Shown here one piece after another: positions 44,662 to 51,076 of a DNA stretch of 64,000 bases. A program made the translations under genes and the position numbers. Numbering within the stretch: the stretch's first letter is position 1; every line of letters starts with the position of its first letter. The notes below the pieces were generated by a model. It made no database searches and was not told the origin of the DNA. It saw only the letters and a program-made list of their open reading frames with translations. Source of the DNA: Flavobacterium sp. UBA6135 (GTDB lineage Bacteria > Bacteroidota > Bacteroidia > Flavobacteriales > Flavobacteriaceae); contig NZ_DIVJ01000010.1 of assembly GCF_002428305.1 (NCBI RefSeq), positions 186,001 to 250,000 on the forward strand, in the 5' to 3' direction.

Positions 44662-44927
44662 ATTCTAAACGAAGATGAGAAGTTTTTTATCGGAAAAATT
44701 TACAGTATATCGAATAGCTTAAAAATCGATAAAGTATCTCTTTTTTTTAACCTATGTTTGTTAATAAGTATGTGTTTGGCCTTGTGATTATCCGCATATT
44801 TATTGTTAAAATTGTTCTGTAGTTTTTATGCCCCTAAGAATTACATAACTAACCTACATAATGTGATTTTTTACTGCAAAACGAGATTCGTTTCAGCAGT
44901 TTATTTTAATTTAGTTTATGTAGGCCA
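44662..44927 (+). promoter_or_regulatory. Upstream region of the LytTR regulator gene
   Basis: No gene recognised. TATGTTTG at 44753-44760 fits the -7 consensus but lies about 165 bp before the start codon and has no TTG at 19-20 bp. The remainder is AT-rich without strong hairpins. It could be a long leader or a regulatory region. Confidence 0.35.
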
Positions 44928-45998
44928 ATGAGTTACAGTTATGTCATAGTTGATGATGACTCTAAAAGCATGTTGAAAACGCAATCTGTCATGGAAATGT
45001 TTTCAAACTTTGAGCTTCTGGGAACTGCAACCTCTTATACTGCCGGTTTAGACTTAATTTTAGATAAAACTCCTGATTTTGTATTGCTTGAGGTAAATCC
45101 GCAAGACAGAGAATCAAAGTTATCATTACAACTGCTAAGCGAACTTCACCGTTACTTAAAAAAGCTACCTCACATTATAATTGTTTCTCATGATCAAAGC
45201 GAGGCCTTTGAAGCAATAAAACATAATGTTTTAGATTATCTCATCAAACCCATTGCACCTTTAGAAATTAAAAAGACCTTTTTGAGGTTTGAAAAAAATT
45301 CAGAAAGTTTTGAATTGGGGGAATTCAAACGAATTAATTCATCAGCTAAGAATCATGAAGAGAAAGCAACTCTTGATTTAATTTCACCTACAGAAGAAGC
45401 TGCTCCTGAAGAAACATTTTCGGAATCGATTCAAAAGGAGTTAGTCGAACTAAAACAAACGCTAAAACAATTTATAAAAGAATCCGACACAGCTCTAAAA
45501 ATTGATTTGGATGAAGTCATTTCAAAAGTTACCGACGCATTAAAAGACCAACCTTCGGTTGCTAACGAAATGGATTGGTCGCCCATTTTAAATCAACTTC
45601 AAAATTTCAGTCAATCCACCTTCTCTCCCGAAGGAACTGAAAAAAACAAGCGAAATTTGATTTGTATCAAATCCTATGGTGATTATCGATTCTTAGAATT
45701 GGATGATATTGCTTTTTTGCAAGCGGATAATAATTCCACCGACATCACCCTTAAAAACGGAGAACAATTAACGGCGTTTAAAACGCTGAAATATTTTGAA
45801 GAAAACTTACCCGGTAATTTTTATAGAATTCACAACAGTTATATCGTAAATAAAGATTATATCTCCCGAATTCATACCGGAAACAGCATTTGTTATATCA
45901 AGAACACCAAGCATCAAATCCCGTATTCAAAGGGATTCAAGGATAATTTAGACCTTATTTTATCCGACTTAGCAGGCTCAGAATTCAGGGAAAATTAA
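44928..45998 (+). CDS. LytTR regulator with a receiver domain lacking the phospho-acceptor Asp
   Basis: A 356-residue protein: receiver-like domain at 1-125, a 105-residue acidic linker, and a LytTR DNA-binding domain from about 242 (NLICIKSYGDYRFLELDDIAFLQAD; FYRIHNSYIVNKDYI). The acidic pocket (VDDD, 8-11) and the signature Lys (DYLIKPI near 108) are kept, but where the phospho-acceptor Asp belongs the sequence reads FVLLEVNP, with Glu at 55 (GAG at 45090-45092). Asp-to-Glu changes can mimic phosphorylation in receivers, so the protein may be constitutively active or respond otherwise. No kinase gene is paired directly. Three 21-bp-spaced direct repeats begin 10 bp after its stop codon, upstream of a small peptide gene, its probable target. 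Confidence 0.83.
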   Translation: MSYSYVIVDDDSKSMLKTQSVMEMFSNFELLGTATSYTAGLDLILDKTPDFVLLEVNPQDRESKLSLQLLSELHRYLKKLPHIIIVSHDQSEAFEAIKHNVLDYLIKPIAPLEIKKTFLRFEKNSESFELGEFKRINSSAKNHEEKATLDLISPTEEAAPEETFSESIQKELVELKQTLKQFIKESDTALKIDLDEVISKVTDALKDQPSVANEMDWSPILNQLQNFSQSTFSPEGTEKNKRNLICIKSYGDYRFLELDDIAFLQADNNSTDITLKNGEQLTAFKTLKYFEENLPGNFYRIHNSYIVNKDYISRIHTGNSICYIKNTKHQIPYSKGFKDNLDLILSDLAGSEFREN

Positions 45999-46007
45999 AC
46001 AATCCGA

Positions 46008-46062
46008 CATTTCACCCTTATTTTTAATCATTTCACCATTCTTTGAATGCATTCTACCATTC
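46008..46062 (+). promoter_or_regulatory. Three direct repeats at 21-bp spacing (candidate LytTR operator)
   Basis: CATTTCACCCTT (46008), CATTTCACCATTC (46029) and CATTCTACCATTC (46050) start exactly 21 bp apart, placing them on one face of the helix. LytTR domains characteristically bind short direct repeats with about 21-bp periodicity. The last repeat ends 14 bp before the TTG of the promoter at 46077. Confidence 0.65.
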
Positions 46063-46076
46063 AGAGCCTGATTTTG

Positions 46077-46107
46077 TTGGTACTAGGAAACATCTCACAT
46101 ACTTTTA
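46077..46107 (+). promoter_or_regulatory. Promoter TTG-N20-TACTTTTA of the small peptide gene
   Basis: TTG at 46077-46079, a 20-bp spacer and TACTTTTA at 46100-46107. The -7 box deviates from TAnnTTTG in its last base, fitting a promoter that needs an activator. The leader to the ATG at 46218 would be about 105 nt. A second weaker candidate is TTG 46147 / TAGTATTG 46171. Confidence 0.5.
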
Positions 46108-46217
46108 CACCATCAAATCACCAACCACGTTTGTTGATGTTCATTTTGAAATCGATTTTACATCTATTATAGTATTGCACCAAAAAACTTTACAATAACT
46201 TACAAAAAGAAAATATT

Positions 46218-46379
46218 ATGAAAACATTATTTGCATTATTCGGACTTTTCATGTTTGCTTCAGTTTCTTCAACTGATTTAACGGTAAACACTACTGCTAA
46301 CAATGACCAACCAGTTTTAACTGAAAATGGTGATGGGACATCAGTTGGTGGAGGAAAAAGAGGCTTAGTTGTTCTTTAA
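46218..46379 (+). CDS. Small secreted peptide (53 aa) with Gly-Gly-Gly-Lys-Arg motif
   Basis: ATG at 46218-46220 to TAA at 46377-46379. The first 17 residues form a clear signal peptide (MKTLFALFGLFMFASVSS). The mature part is about 36 residues, acidic and Asn/Thr-rich, and ends with NGDGTSVGGGKRGLVVL. The GGGKRG segment could be a processing site releasing a short hydrophobic tail, but this is speculative. The peptide lies between a LytTR regulator with a dedicated repeat operator and a two-component system, an arrangement reminiscent of peptide signalling loci. I do not recognise a family. Confidence 0.6.
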   Translation: MKTLFALFGLFMFASVSSTDLTVNTTANNDQPVLTENGDGTSVGGGKRGLVVL

Positions 46380-46446
46380 TTAAAGAGTTTACAAATAGAT
46401 TTTTCAAATAAGAAAAATTTATTTCTCAAATAACAAATCTTTTTAA

Positions 46447-46454
46447 TATTTTTG
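46447..46454 (+). promoter_or_regulatory. -7 element of the TPR histidine kinase gene
   Basis: TATTTTTG, perfect TAnnTTTG. It overlaps an upstream in-frame TTG (46452), so translation must start further down. No TTG -33 at the right distance. Confidence 0.5.
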
Positions 46455-46472
46455 ATTCAAACATCAGAAATA

Positions 46473-48524
46473 TTGAAAAGATTTTTTTTTATTTCCATTC
46501 TTCTTTTATTTGTTTATTCCTGTAAAGAATTTTCAAATAAACCCCATAACAGTGATGCTCTTCAAGACAGTATCCAACTTTATATTGGCAAAGCAAATGA
46601 TTTCACAAAGTCAGATGATGAAGTTGTAGCATATTTGGACAAGGCCAGTTCTTTTATCAAATCACAAGAACGAGATTCTATTTACTTTATAAATAAGTTT
46701 TATGTTGCTTTCATTTATGACAATGTAGGCAAAAGTGATCAGTTTAAAAATATAATGCTTGAAGTTGTTGAAGAAGCTACTAAAGAAAGTGATTCTGTAA
46801 ATCTAGCCAGAGCTTATTCTTATATAGGTGAATACTATTCCGGGAGGATGGTTTTAGATAGTGCGGTTATGAATTTTCAACAAGCAGAAAAAATATTCTT
46901 TAAATTAAAAGATAATGTAAGCATTGGTAGAACGCATGTAAAAATGGCTCTTGCAAAATACAAGGCAAGAGATTATATAGGTAGCGAAAAATCAGCAGTT
47001 GACGCTTTGAATTTTATTAGATTAGAAAACAATAAATTATTGGAGTATGAAGCAAACAGTTTGTTGGGAGTTACTTGCATTGAAATTAAAGATTTTGATA
47101 AAGCCAAAGAGTATTTTGAAAAATCACTTAGAATTGCAAATGATGAACAATTAGAAAATTTTGGAAAATATCAAACAAAAGCAGCTTCATTAAATAATTT
47201 AGGAATCATAAATTTTAAGATGGGTTATTACAAAGACGCCTTGTCTTATTTTAATCAAGCTATTAAAGAACCCTTGTTATTGGAAGAACATCCAAGTTTG
47301 TATGCAACAACTTTAGCCAATCTTGCCAAATCAAAATTAAAATCCGGAGATTTTACTAATTTACCAGAAGAATTTTATAAATCATTGCGAATTAGAGAAA
47401 ACAATCAATCTATTCCAGAAATTGTAAATAGTAAAATTGATCTTTCCGAATATTATGAAAAAATAGGGAAAGCAGACAGTGCCAAATATTATGCTCGTGA
47501 AGCCTACAAAATGGCAAAAAGTACTAACATTCTCAATTTACAATTGTCGGCTATAGACCAATTAAGTAATGTAGAACCTGAAAATGAAAACGCCTATTCT
47601 AAAGAATACATAAAATTATCAGACAGTTTGTTGGCTGCAGAACGCAAAGTGAGTGAGAAGTTTGCCCGTATTGAATTTGAAACCGATGAAATCATGCGTC
47701 AAAAAGAGCAGTTGGCCATACAAAACAGAAATATTATTTTCTTTTCATTGCTTTCGCTTTTTATAGTTGGATTACTTTATATTATACGGGATCAAAGAAA
47801 TAGAAATGCACAATTGCGACTTCGAGAAGCCCAACAGCGAGCCAATGAAGAAATTTATAACTTAATGTTGAGCCAACAAAAAAAGTTGGATGATGTAGTT
47901 ATCAAAGAAAAACAACGCATTGCACAAGAGTTACATGATGGTGTTTTAGGGCGTTTGTTTGGCACGCGATTGAATTTGGATAGTTTAAATAAAAAAAATG
48001 ATGAAAAAGCTATTCAAAACAGAGATCACTATATATCGGAGTTAAAAAATATAGAACAAGATATTCGAGAAATTTCACACGAATTAAATAGAGAGAAGTT
48101 TGCCTTAGTTAATAACTTCGTTTCAATTTTACATAACTTATTTGAAGAGCAAAAAACGATTTCAGAAGCTATTTTACAAACAAAAATTGATACTACCATT
48201 GATTGGACAAAAGTTGATAATACAGTAAAGATTAATTTGTATCGAATAGTTCAGGAATCGCTACAAAATATTAATAAATATGCCAATGCAAAAACTATTA
48301 TTGTAAATTTGTTACGAGACAATGATTCGATGAATTTAACCATTCAAGATGACGGACAAGGTTTTGATGTTTCTAAGAAGAGTAAAGGCATTGGTCTTCA
48401 AAATTTAGAATCAAGAGTCAATTCCTGTGGTGGTACCATTATGATAAAATCCGCTAAAGGAGAAGGAACTACCATAGAAATCATGATGCCATTTGAAATA
48501 CCAGTAAACAACAAACAACCATAA
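46473..48524 (+). CDS. TPR-containing sensor histidine kinase, lipoprotein-type N-terminus
   Basis: A 683-residue kinase if started at TTG 46473; no in-frame ATG precedes the signal sequence, and the -7 box overlaps the earlier TTG. The N-terminus KRFFFISILLLFVYSC has a lipobox with Cys at 17. Residues 60-360 hold about six TPR repeats (SLLGVTCIEIKDFDKAKEYFEKSL; AASLNNLGIINFKMGYYKDALSYFNQAI), placed in the periplasm. A membrane helix follows near 418-437, then a coiled coil, a HisKA_3 domain with His 488 in AQELHDGVLGRL, and a HATPase (ESLQNINKYA, IQDDGQGFD, GIGLQNLESRV). This is the NarL/DegS-like class of kinases, paired with the LuxR-type regulator that starts 1 bp after its stop. Confidence 0.87.
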   Translation: MKRFFFISILLLFVYSCKEFSNKPHNSDALQDSIQLYIGKANDFTKSDDEVVAYLDKASSFIKSQERDSIYFINKFYVAFIYDNVGKSDQFKNIMLEVVEEATKESDSVNLARAYSYIGEYYSGRMVLDSAVMNFQQAEKIFFKLKDNVSIGRTHVKMALAKYKARDYIGSEKSAVDALNFIRLENNKLLEYEANSLLGVTCIEIKDFDKAKEYFEKSLRIANDEQLENFGKYQTKAASLNNLGIINFKMGYYKDALSYFNQAIKEPLLLEEHPSLYATTLANLAKSKLKSGDFTNLPEEFYKSLRIRENNQSIPEIVNSKIDLSEYYEKIGKADSAKYYAREAYKMAKSTNILNLQLSAIDQLSNVEPENENAYSKEYIKLSDSLLAAERKVSEKFARIEFETDEIMRQKEQLAIQNRNIIFFSLLSLFIVGLLYIIRDQRNRNAQLRLREAQQRANEEIYNLMLSQQKKLDDVVIKEKQRIAQELHDGVLGRLFGTRLNLDSLNKKNDEKAIQNRDHYISELKNIEQDIREISHELNREKFALVNNFVSILHNLFEEQKTISEAILQTKIDTTIDWTKVDNTVKINLYRIVQESLQNINKYANAKTIIVNLLRDNDSMNLTIQDDGQGFDVSKKSKGIGLQNLESRVNSCGGTIMIKSAKGEGTTIEIMMPFEIPVNNKQP

Positions 48525-48525
48525 A

Positions 48526-49191
48526 ATGCTTAATCACTACCAAATTCTAATTGTTGACGATCATCCTTTTATTATTGAAGCCTACAAAAATGCATTGAAA
48601 AGTTACAGTGCTGAAGGATTTCAATACACCGTAAGTCAGGCCAATAATTGCAAATCGGCTTATGAAATTTTAACGGGTAATCAGAATCATTTTGATATTG
48701 CTTTTTTAGACATTAGTATGCCGGCTTATGAAGAGAAAAACCTTCATTCGGGAGAAGATTTGGCTAAAATGATTCGAAAAATATTACCCGATTGTAAGGT
48801 AATCTTGTTAACCATGCATACGGAGTTAATTAAAATAAACAACATTATTAAAGATATTAACCCTAATGGTTTGGTGATTAAAAACGATTTAACTTTTGAC
48901 GAATTGTTGTTAGCCTTTGATAAGATTTTAAATAATGAAAATTATTACAGTCAAACGGTTATCAAGTTTGTCAGTCAATCGCAACATGAAAGTATTCATA
49001 TTGATGAGTTTGATAAACAAATACTTTTCCACCTTTCAAAAGGTATAAAAACCAAAGATATTCCCACTTACGTGCCACTTTCATTAAGTGCAGTTGAAAA
49101 AAGAAAACTAGGCTTAAAGGAGTTGTTGCAGTTAAAAGGCGGTAGTGATGTAGAGTTGATCTCCGAAGCAAAAAACAAAGGCTTGATTTAG
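48526..49191 (+). CDS. LuxR/NarL-type response regulator
   Basis: A 221-residue DNA-binding response regulator. The receiver has the acidic pair in LIVDDHPF near 8-15 and the phospho-acceptor Asp 62 in AFLDISMP. The C-terminal helix-turn-helix is a LuxR-type domain from about 160 (DKQILFHLSKGIKTKDIPTYVPLSLSAVEKRKLGLKELL). It is the cognate partner of the kinase 1 bp upstream. Two-box palindromic sites lie immediately downstream, upstream of each of three small transcription units, so these are its most obvious targets (inference). A terminator overlaps the stop codon. Confidence 0.88.
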   Translation: MLNHYQILIVDDHPFIIEAYKNALKSYSAEGFQYTVSQANNCKSAYEILTGNQNHFDIAFLDISMPAYEEKNLHSGEDLAKMIRKILPDCKVILLTMHTELIKINNIIKDINPNGLVIKNDLTFDELLLAFDKILNNENYYSQTVIKFVSQSQHESIHIDEFDKQILFHLSKGIKTKDIPTYVPLSLSAVEKRKLGLKELLQLKGGSDVELISEAKNKGLI

Positions 49192-49206
49192 AATCAAGCT
49201 TTTTTT
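49177..49206 (+). terminator. Terminator overlapping the stop codon of the response regulator
   Basis: GCTTGATT (49181-49188) pairs with AATCAAGC (49192-49199) around the 3-nt loop that contains the TAG stop, followed by T7. Confidence 0.85.
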
Positions 49207-49213
49207 ATATAAA

Positions 49214-49257
49214 ACTTTGTGGGAAACCGTAAAAAGTTTAAGGGAAACCGTAACAGT
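49214..49257 (+). promoter_or_regulatory. Two-box operator of small unit 1
   Basis: Two copies of GGGAAACCGTAA at 49221 and 49242, exactly 21 bp apart; the left halves give TTGTGG and TTAAGG, imperfect matches to the ideal TTACGG. The second box is centred about 30 bp upstream of the -7 element TACTTTTA (49275-49282). No TTG -33 is present, as expected if a bound activator replaces it. Confidence 0.65.
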
Positions 49258-49274
49258 AATGAGTTAGTACTGTA

Positions 49275-49282
49275 TACTTTTA
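49275..49282 (+). promoter_or_regulatory. -7 element of small unit 1
   Basis: TACTTTTA, the same element as at 46100-46107 before the secreted peptide gene. Confidence 0.5.
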
Positions 49283-49287
49283 CAGTG

Positions 49288-49460
49288 TAATTTATTTGTT
49301 TAGTTGTTATTGGTTTTCTCTGAAAAGAGAAATTAGGAGTTATGGTCAATAAAAAAGATGTTTCATCCTTTCTGTTCCAAAAATAAATACCTACTAAAAT
49401 TGACCCACTTCTAAGTATGAAAATTAAAAAAGCAATACTCCCCAAAGTATTGCTTTTTTT
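49288..49460 (+). ncRNA. Putative small RNA unit 1
   Basis: About 173 nt from the predicted start after the -7 box to the terminator. It contains a hairpin TTTCTCT/AGAGAAA near 49315-49332, an 18-nt pyrimidine-rich core at 49363-49380 (TCATCCTTTCTGTTCCAA) related to that of units 2 and 3, and the shared terminator hairpin with a CCCCAA loop. A 14-codon ORF (49342-49386, MVNKKDVSSFLFQK) covers the core, preceded by AGGAG, so a micropeptide mRNA is an alternative. Start and function are predictions. Confidence 0.5.
49426..49460 (+). terminator. Terminator of small unit 1
   Basis: AAAAGCAATACT / AGTATTGCTTTT stem with CCCCAA in the loop, then T7. Identical hairpins end units 2 and 3. Confidence 0.9.
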
Positions 49461-49473
49461 ATTTGATTTAAAA

Positions 49474-49512
49474 TACGCGGAAAACCGCATCATTTTTTAC
49501 GGGAAACCGTAA
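49474..49512 (+). promoter_or_regulatory. Two-box operator of small unit 2
   Basis: Palindromes GCGG-AAAA-CCGC (centre 49482.5) and TTACGG-GAAA-CCGTAA (centre 49504.5) lie 22 bp apart. The second is a perfect 6+6 inverted repeat, ending 22 bp before the -7 element TATTTTTA (49535-49542). Dimeric LuxR-type regulators bind such inverted repeats. Confidence 0.7.
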
Positions 49513-49534
49513 CAATTAGTAGCTGTAGGCTTTC

Positions 49535-49542
49535 TATTTTTA
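49535..49542 (+). promoter_or_regulatory. -7 element of small unit 2
   Basis: TATTTTTA, about 30 bp downstream of the operator centre, with no TTG -33. Confidence 0.5.
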
Positions 49543-49548
49543 CATCAG

Positions 49549-49716
49549 TTAAAAGAAGTAATTTTTTTCATGTAATTATAACAAAACCTACAATTGAAAT
49601 GCAGTAGTCAAACAAACGAAATGCCACCCTTTTTGCCCCAACTTTAAGGAGATTTAACCTAAAAAGACTACTCTGTTACTAGAAAAAGCAATACTCCCCA
49701 AAGTATTGCTTTTTTT
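49549..49716 (+). ncRNA. Putative small RNA unit 2
   Basis: About 168 nt. A long-range stem GCAGTAGTC (49601-49609) with GACTACT-c-TG (49666-49675) encloses the core CCACCCTTTTTGCCCCAA (49624-49641), where CCTT/AAGG can form an inner stem exposing TTTGCCCCAACTT. The terminator loop repeats the CCCCAA motif. An 8-codon ORF (49621-49647, MPPFLPQL) spans the core and is kept in unit 3. The outer stem shows paired changes relative to unit 3, which favours a structured RNA. Confidence 0.55.
49683..49716 (+). terminator. Terminator of small unit 2
   Basis: Same CCCC-loop hairpin as unit 1, followed by T7. Confidence 0.9.
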
Positions 49717-49729
49717 ATTTGATTTAAAA

Positions 49730-49768
49730 TACGCGGAAAACCGCATCATTTTTTACGGGAAACCGTAA
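49730..49768 (+). promoter_or_regulatory. Two-box operator of small unit 3
   Basis: Identical to the unit 2 operator: GCGG-AAAA-CCGC centred at 49738.5 and TTACGG-GAAA-CCGTAA centred at 49760.5, 22 bp apart. Confidence 0.7.
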
Positions 49769-49790
49769 CAATTAGTAGCTGTAGGCTTTC

Positions 49791-49798
49791 TATTTTTA
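49791..49798 (+). promoter_or_regulatory. -7 element of small unit 3
   Basis: TATTTTTA, at the same distance from the operator as in unit 2. Confidence 0.5.
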
Positions 49799-49804
49799 CA
49801 CCAG

Positions 49805-49974
49805 TTAAAAGAAGTAATTTTTTTCATGTAATTATAACAAAAACCTACGAACGAGATTGAGTAGTTAAACGATCGAAATGCCACCCTTTTTGCCCCAACT
49901 TTAAGGAGATTTAACCAAAAACGACTACTCAACTACAAAAAAAAGCAATACTCCCCAAAGTATTGCTTTTTTTT
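49805..49974 (+). ncRNA. Putative small RNA unit 3
   Basis: About 170 nt, paralogue of unit 2. Outer stem TTGAGTAGT (49857-49865) pairs with ACTACTCAA (49924-49932). The core CCACCCTTTTTGCCCCAA is at 49881-49898, with the same 8-codon ORF at 49878-49904. The terminator also reads on the minus strand and can terminate the convergent thiL gene. Confidence 0.55.
49938..49974. terminator. Bidirectional terminator of small unit 3 and thiL
   Basis: AAAAAAGCAATACT/AGTATTGCTTTTTTTT hairpin with CCCCAA loop; A and T runs on both sides serve both strands. It lies 17 bp from the thiL stop. Confidence 0.85.
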
Positions 49975-49990
49975 ATGTTTAATCACTATG

Positions 49991-51037
49991 CTATTTTGTA
50001 AACGAATTCCATCCTAATGATTTTAATTCGATAGCCTCATTGGCTCTTGTAATCAAATGAATGCCTTCTTTTTTGTTTACCATGTGACCAATTACAGTTA
50101 GGTTAGGATTGCCTTTTATTTTAGAAAAATCATCAATTGGAATGGTAAATAATAATTCATAATCTTCGCCTCCACTTAATGCTATTGTGGTGCTGTCAAT
50201 TTTAAATTCCTCACAAACAGTAATGAGTTGTGGGTCTAACGGAAGTTTTTCTTCATATAGTTTACAACCAACCTCAGATTGTTTACACAAATGGATAATT
50301 TCTGAAGACAAGCCATCTGAAATATCAATCATAGCCGTTGGTTTTACTTCCAGTTTTTCTAAAAGTTCTTTTATATCTGTCCGAGCTTCGGGTTTAAGTT
50401 GTCTTTCTATAAGGTAAGTATAATTTTCTAAATCCGGTTGGTTGTTTGGGTTTACTTGAAATACTTGTTTTTCACGTTCCAAAACCTGCAATCCCATGTA
50501 GGCTGAGCCAATGTCACCGGTTACGACTAATAAATCGGTTGCTTTTGCACCATTTCTATAAACAATTTCTTCTTCTTTTGCTTCTCCAATTGCTGTTATG
50601 GATAGTAATAAACCTTTTTGTGATGAGGTGGTGTCTCCACCAATAATGTCTACTTTATAAATTTCTGAAGCTAAAGCAATCCCTTCATACAATTCTTCAA
50701 TAGCTTCTAATGGGAATCGATTTGAAACAGCAATAGATACGGTGATTTGTGTTGGTTTTGCATTCATCGCACAAATGTCAGACAAATTAACCGTCACTGC
50801 TTTGTAACCCAGATGTTTGAGTGGCATATAGGCCAAGTCAAAATGAACGCCTTCAATTAAAAAATCAGTAGAAACCACCATTTTGTTGGTTCCGAAATTT
50901 AAAACTGCCGCATCGTCACCAATTCCCTTTATGGTTGAGGCGTTTTTTATTTGAAAGTTTTTAGTTAAATGGTCAATTAAACCAAATTCTCCCAATTGGT
51001 CAATACTCGTTTTTTGAGGATTTTTATCTTCTAACAT
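49991..51037 (-). CDS. thiL: Thiamine-monophosphate kinase
   Basis: A 348-residue cytoplasmic kinase that phosphorylates thiamine monophosphate to thiamine diphosphate, the last step of cofactor synthesis. PurM/ThiL-fold motifs are visible: GEFGLIDHL near 17, GIGDDAAVL near 40 with metal-binding Asp residues, VVSTDFLIEGVHFDL near 54-68, DIIGGDTTSSQKG near 130-142, TGDIGSAYMGLQVLE near 173-187, MIDISDGLSSEI near 236-247 and LSGGEDYELLFT near 282-293. Length normal. TACCTTTG (51063-51056, minus) 19 bp upstream is a likely -7 box. Confidence 0.93.
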   Translation of the reverse strand: MLEDKNPQKTSIDQLGEFGLIDHLTKNFQIKNASTIKGIGDDAAVLNFGTNKMVVSTDFLIEGVHFDLAYMPLKHLGYKAVTVNLSDICAMNAKPTQITVSIAVSNRFPLEAIEELYEGIALASEIYKVDIIGGDTTSSQKGLLLSITAIGEAKEEEIVYRNGAKATDLLVVTGDIGSAYMGLQVLEREKQVFQVNPNNQPDLENYTYLIERQLKPEARTDIKELLEKLEVKPTAMIDISDGLSSEIIHLCKQSEVGCKLYEEKLPLDPQLITVCEEFKIDSTTIALSGGEDYELLFTIPIDDFSKIKGNPNLTVIGHMVNKKEGIHLITRANEAIELKSLGWNSFTK

Positions 51038-51055
51038 GCTATTTCATTTAGAAGG

Positions 51056-51063
51056 CAAAGGTA
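51056..51063 (-). promoter_or_regulatory. Candidate -7 element of thiL
   Basis: TACCTTTG on the minus strand, 19 bp before the thiL ATG. It lies between thiL and the stop codon of the upstream gene. Confidence 0.5.
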
Positions 51064-51076
51064 CAAAATATCAGGG

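Larger units (their letters stand above)
49426..49974 (+). repeat. Tandem duplication, period 256/257 bp
   Basis: The terminator core AGCAATACTCCCC occurs at 49431, 49687 and 49944. The DNA from one terminator through operator, promoter and most of the transcript to the next is nearly identical in units 2 and 3; the main differences lie at about 49588-49620 versus 49845-49877 and just before the terminators. Confidence 0.95.

Noticed and set aside
44662..44927. TATGTTTG at 44753 as the certain promoter of the LytTR gene
   Set aside because: No TTG -33 at the proper distance and a leader of about 165 nt; kept only as a low-confidence region.
49194..49493. Minus-strand 99-codon ORF over small unit 1
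   Set aside because: It crosses the operator, promoter and terminator of the unit and reads as low-complexity hydrophobic/basic sequence without a family or promoter.
49426..49974. Direct repeats at 49.4-50 kb considered as a CRISPR array
   Set aside because: The period is 256/257 bp with long identical stretches including promoter and terminator; there are no short repeat-spacer units and no cas genes.
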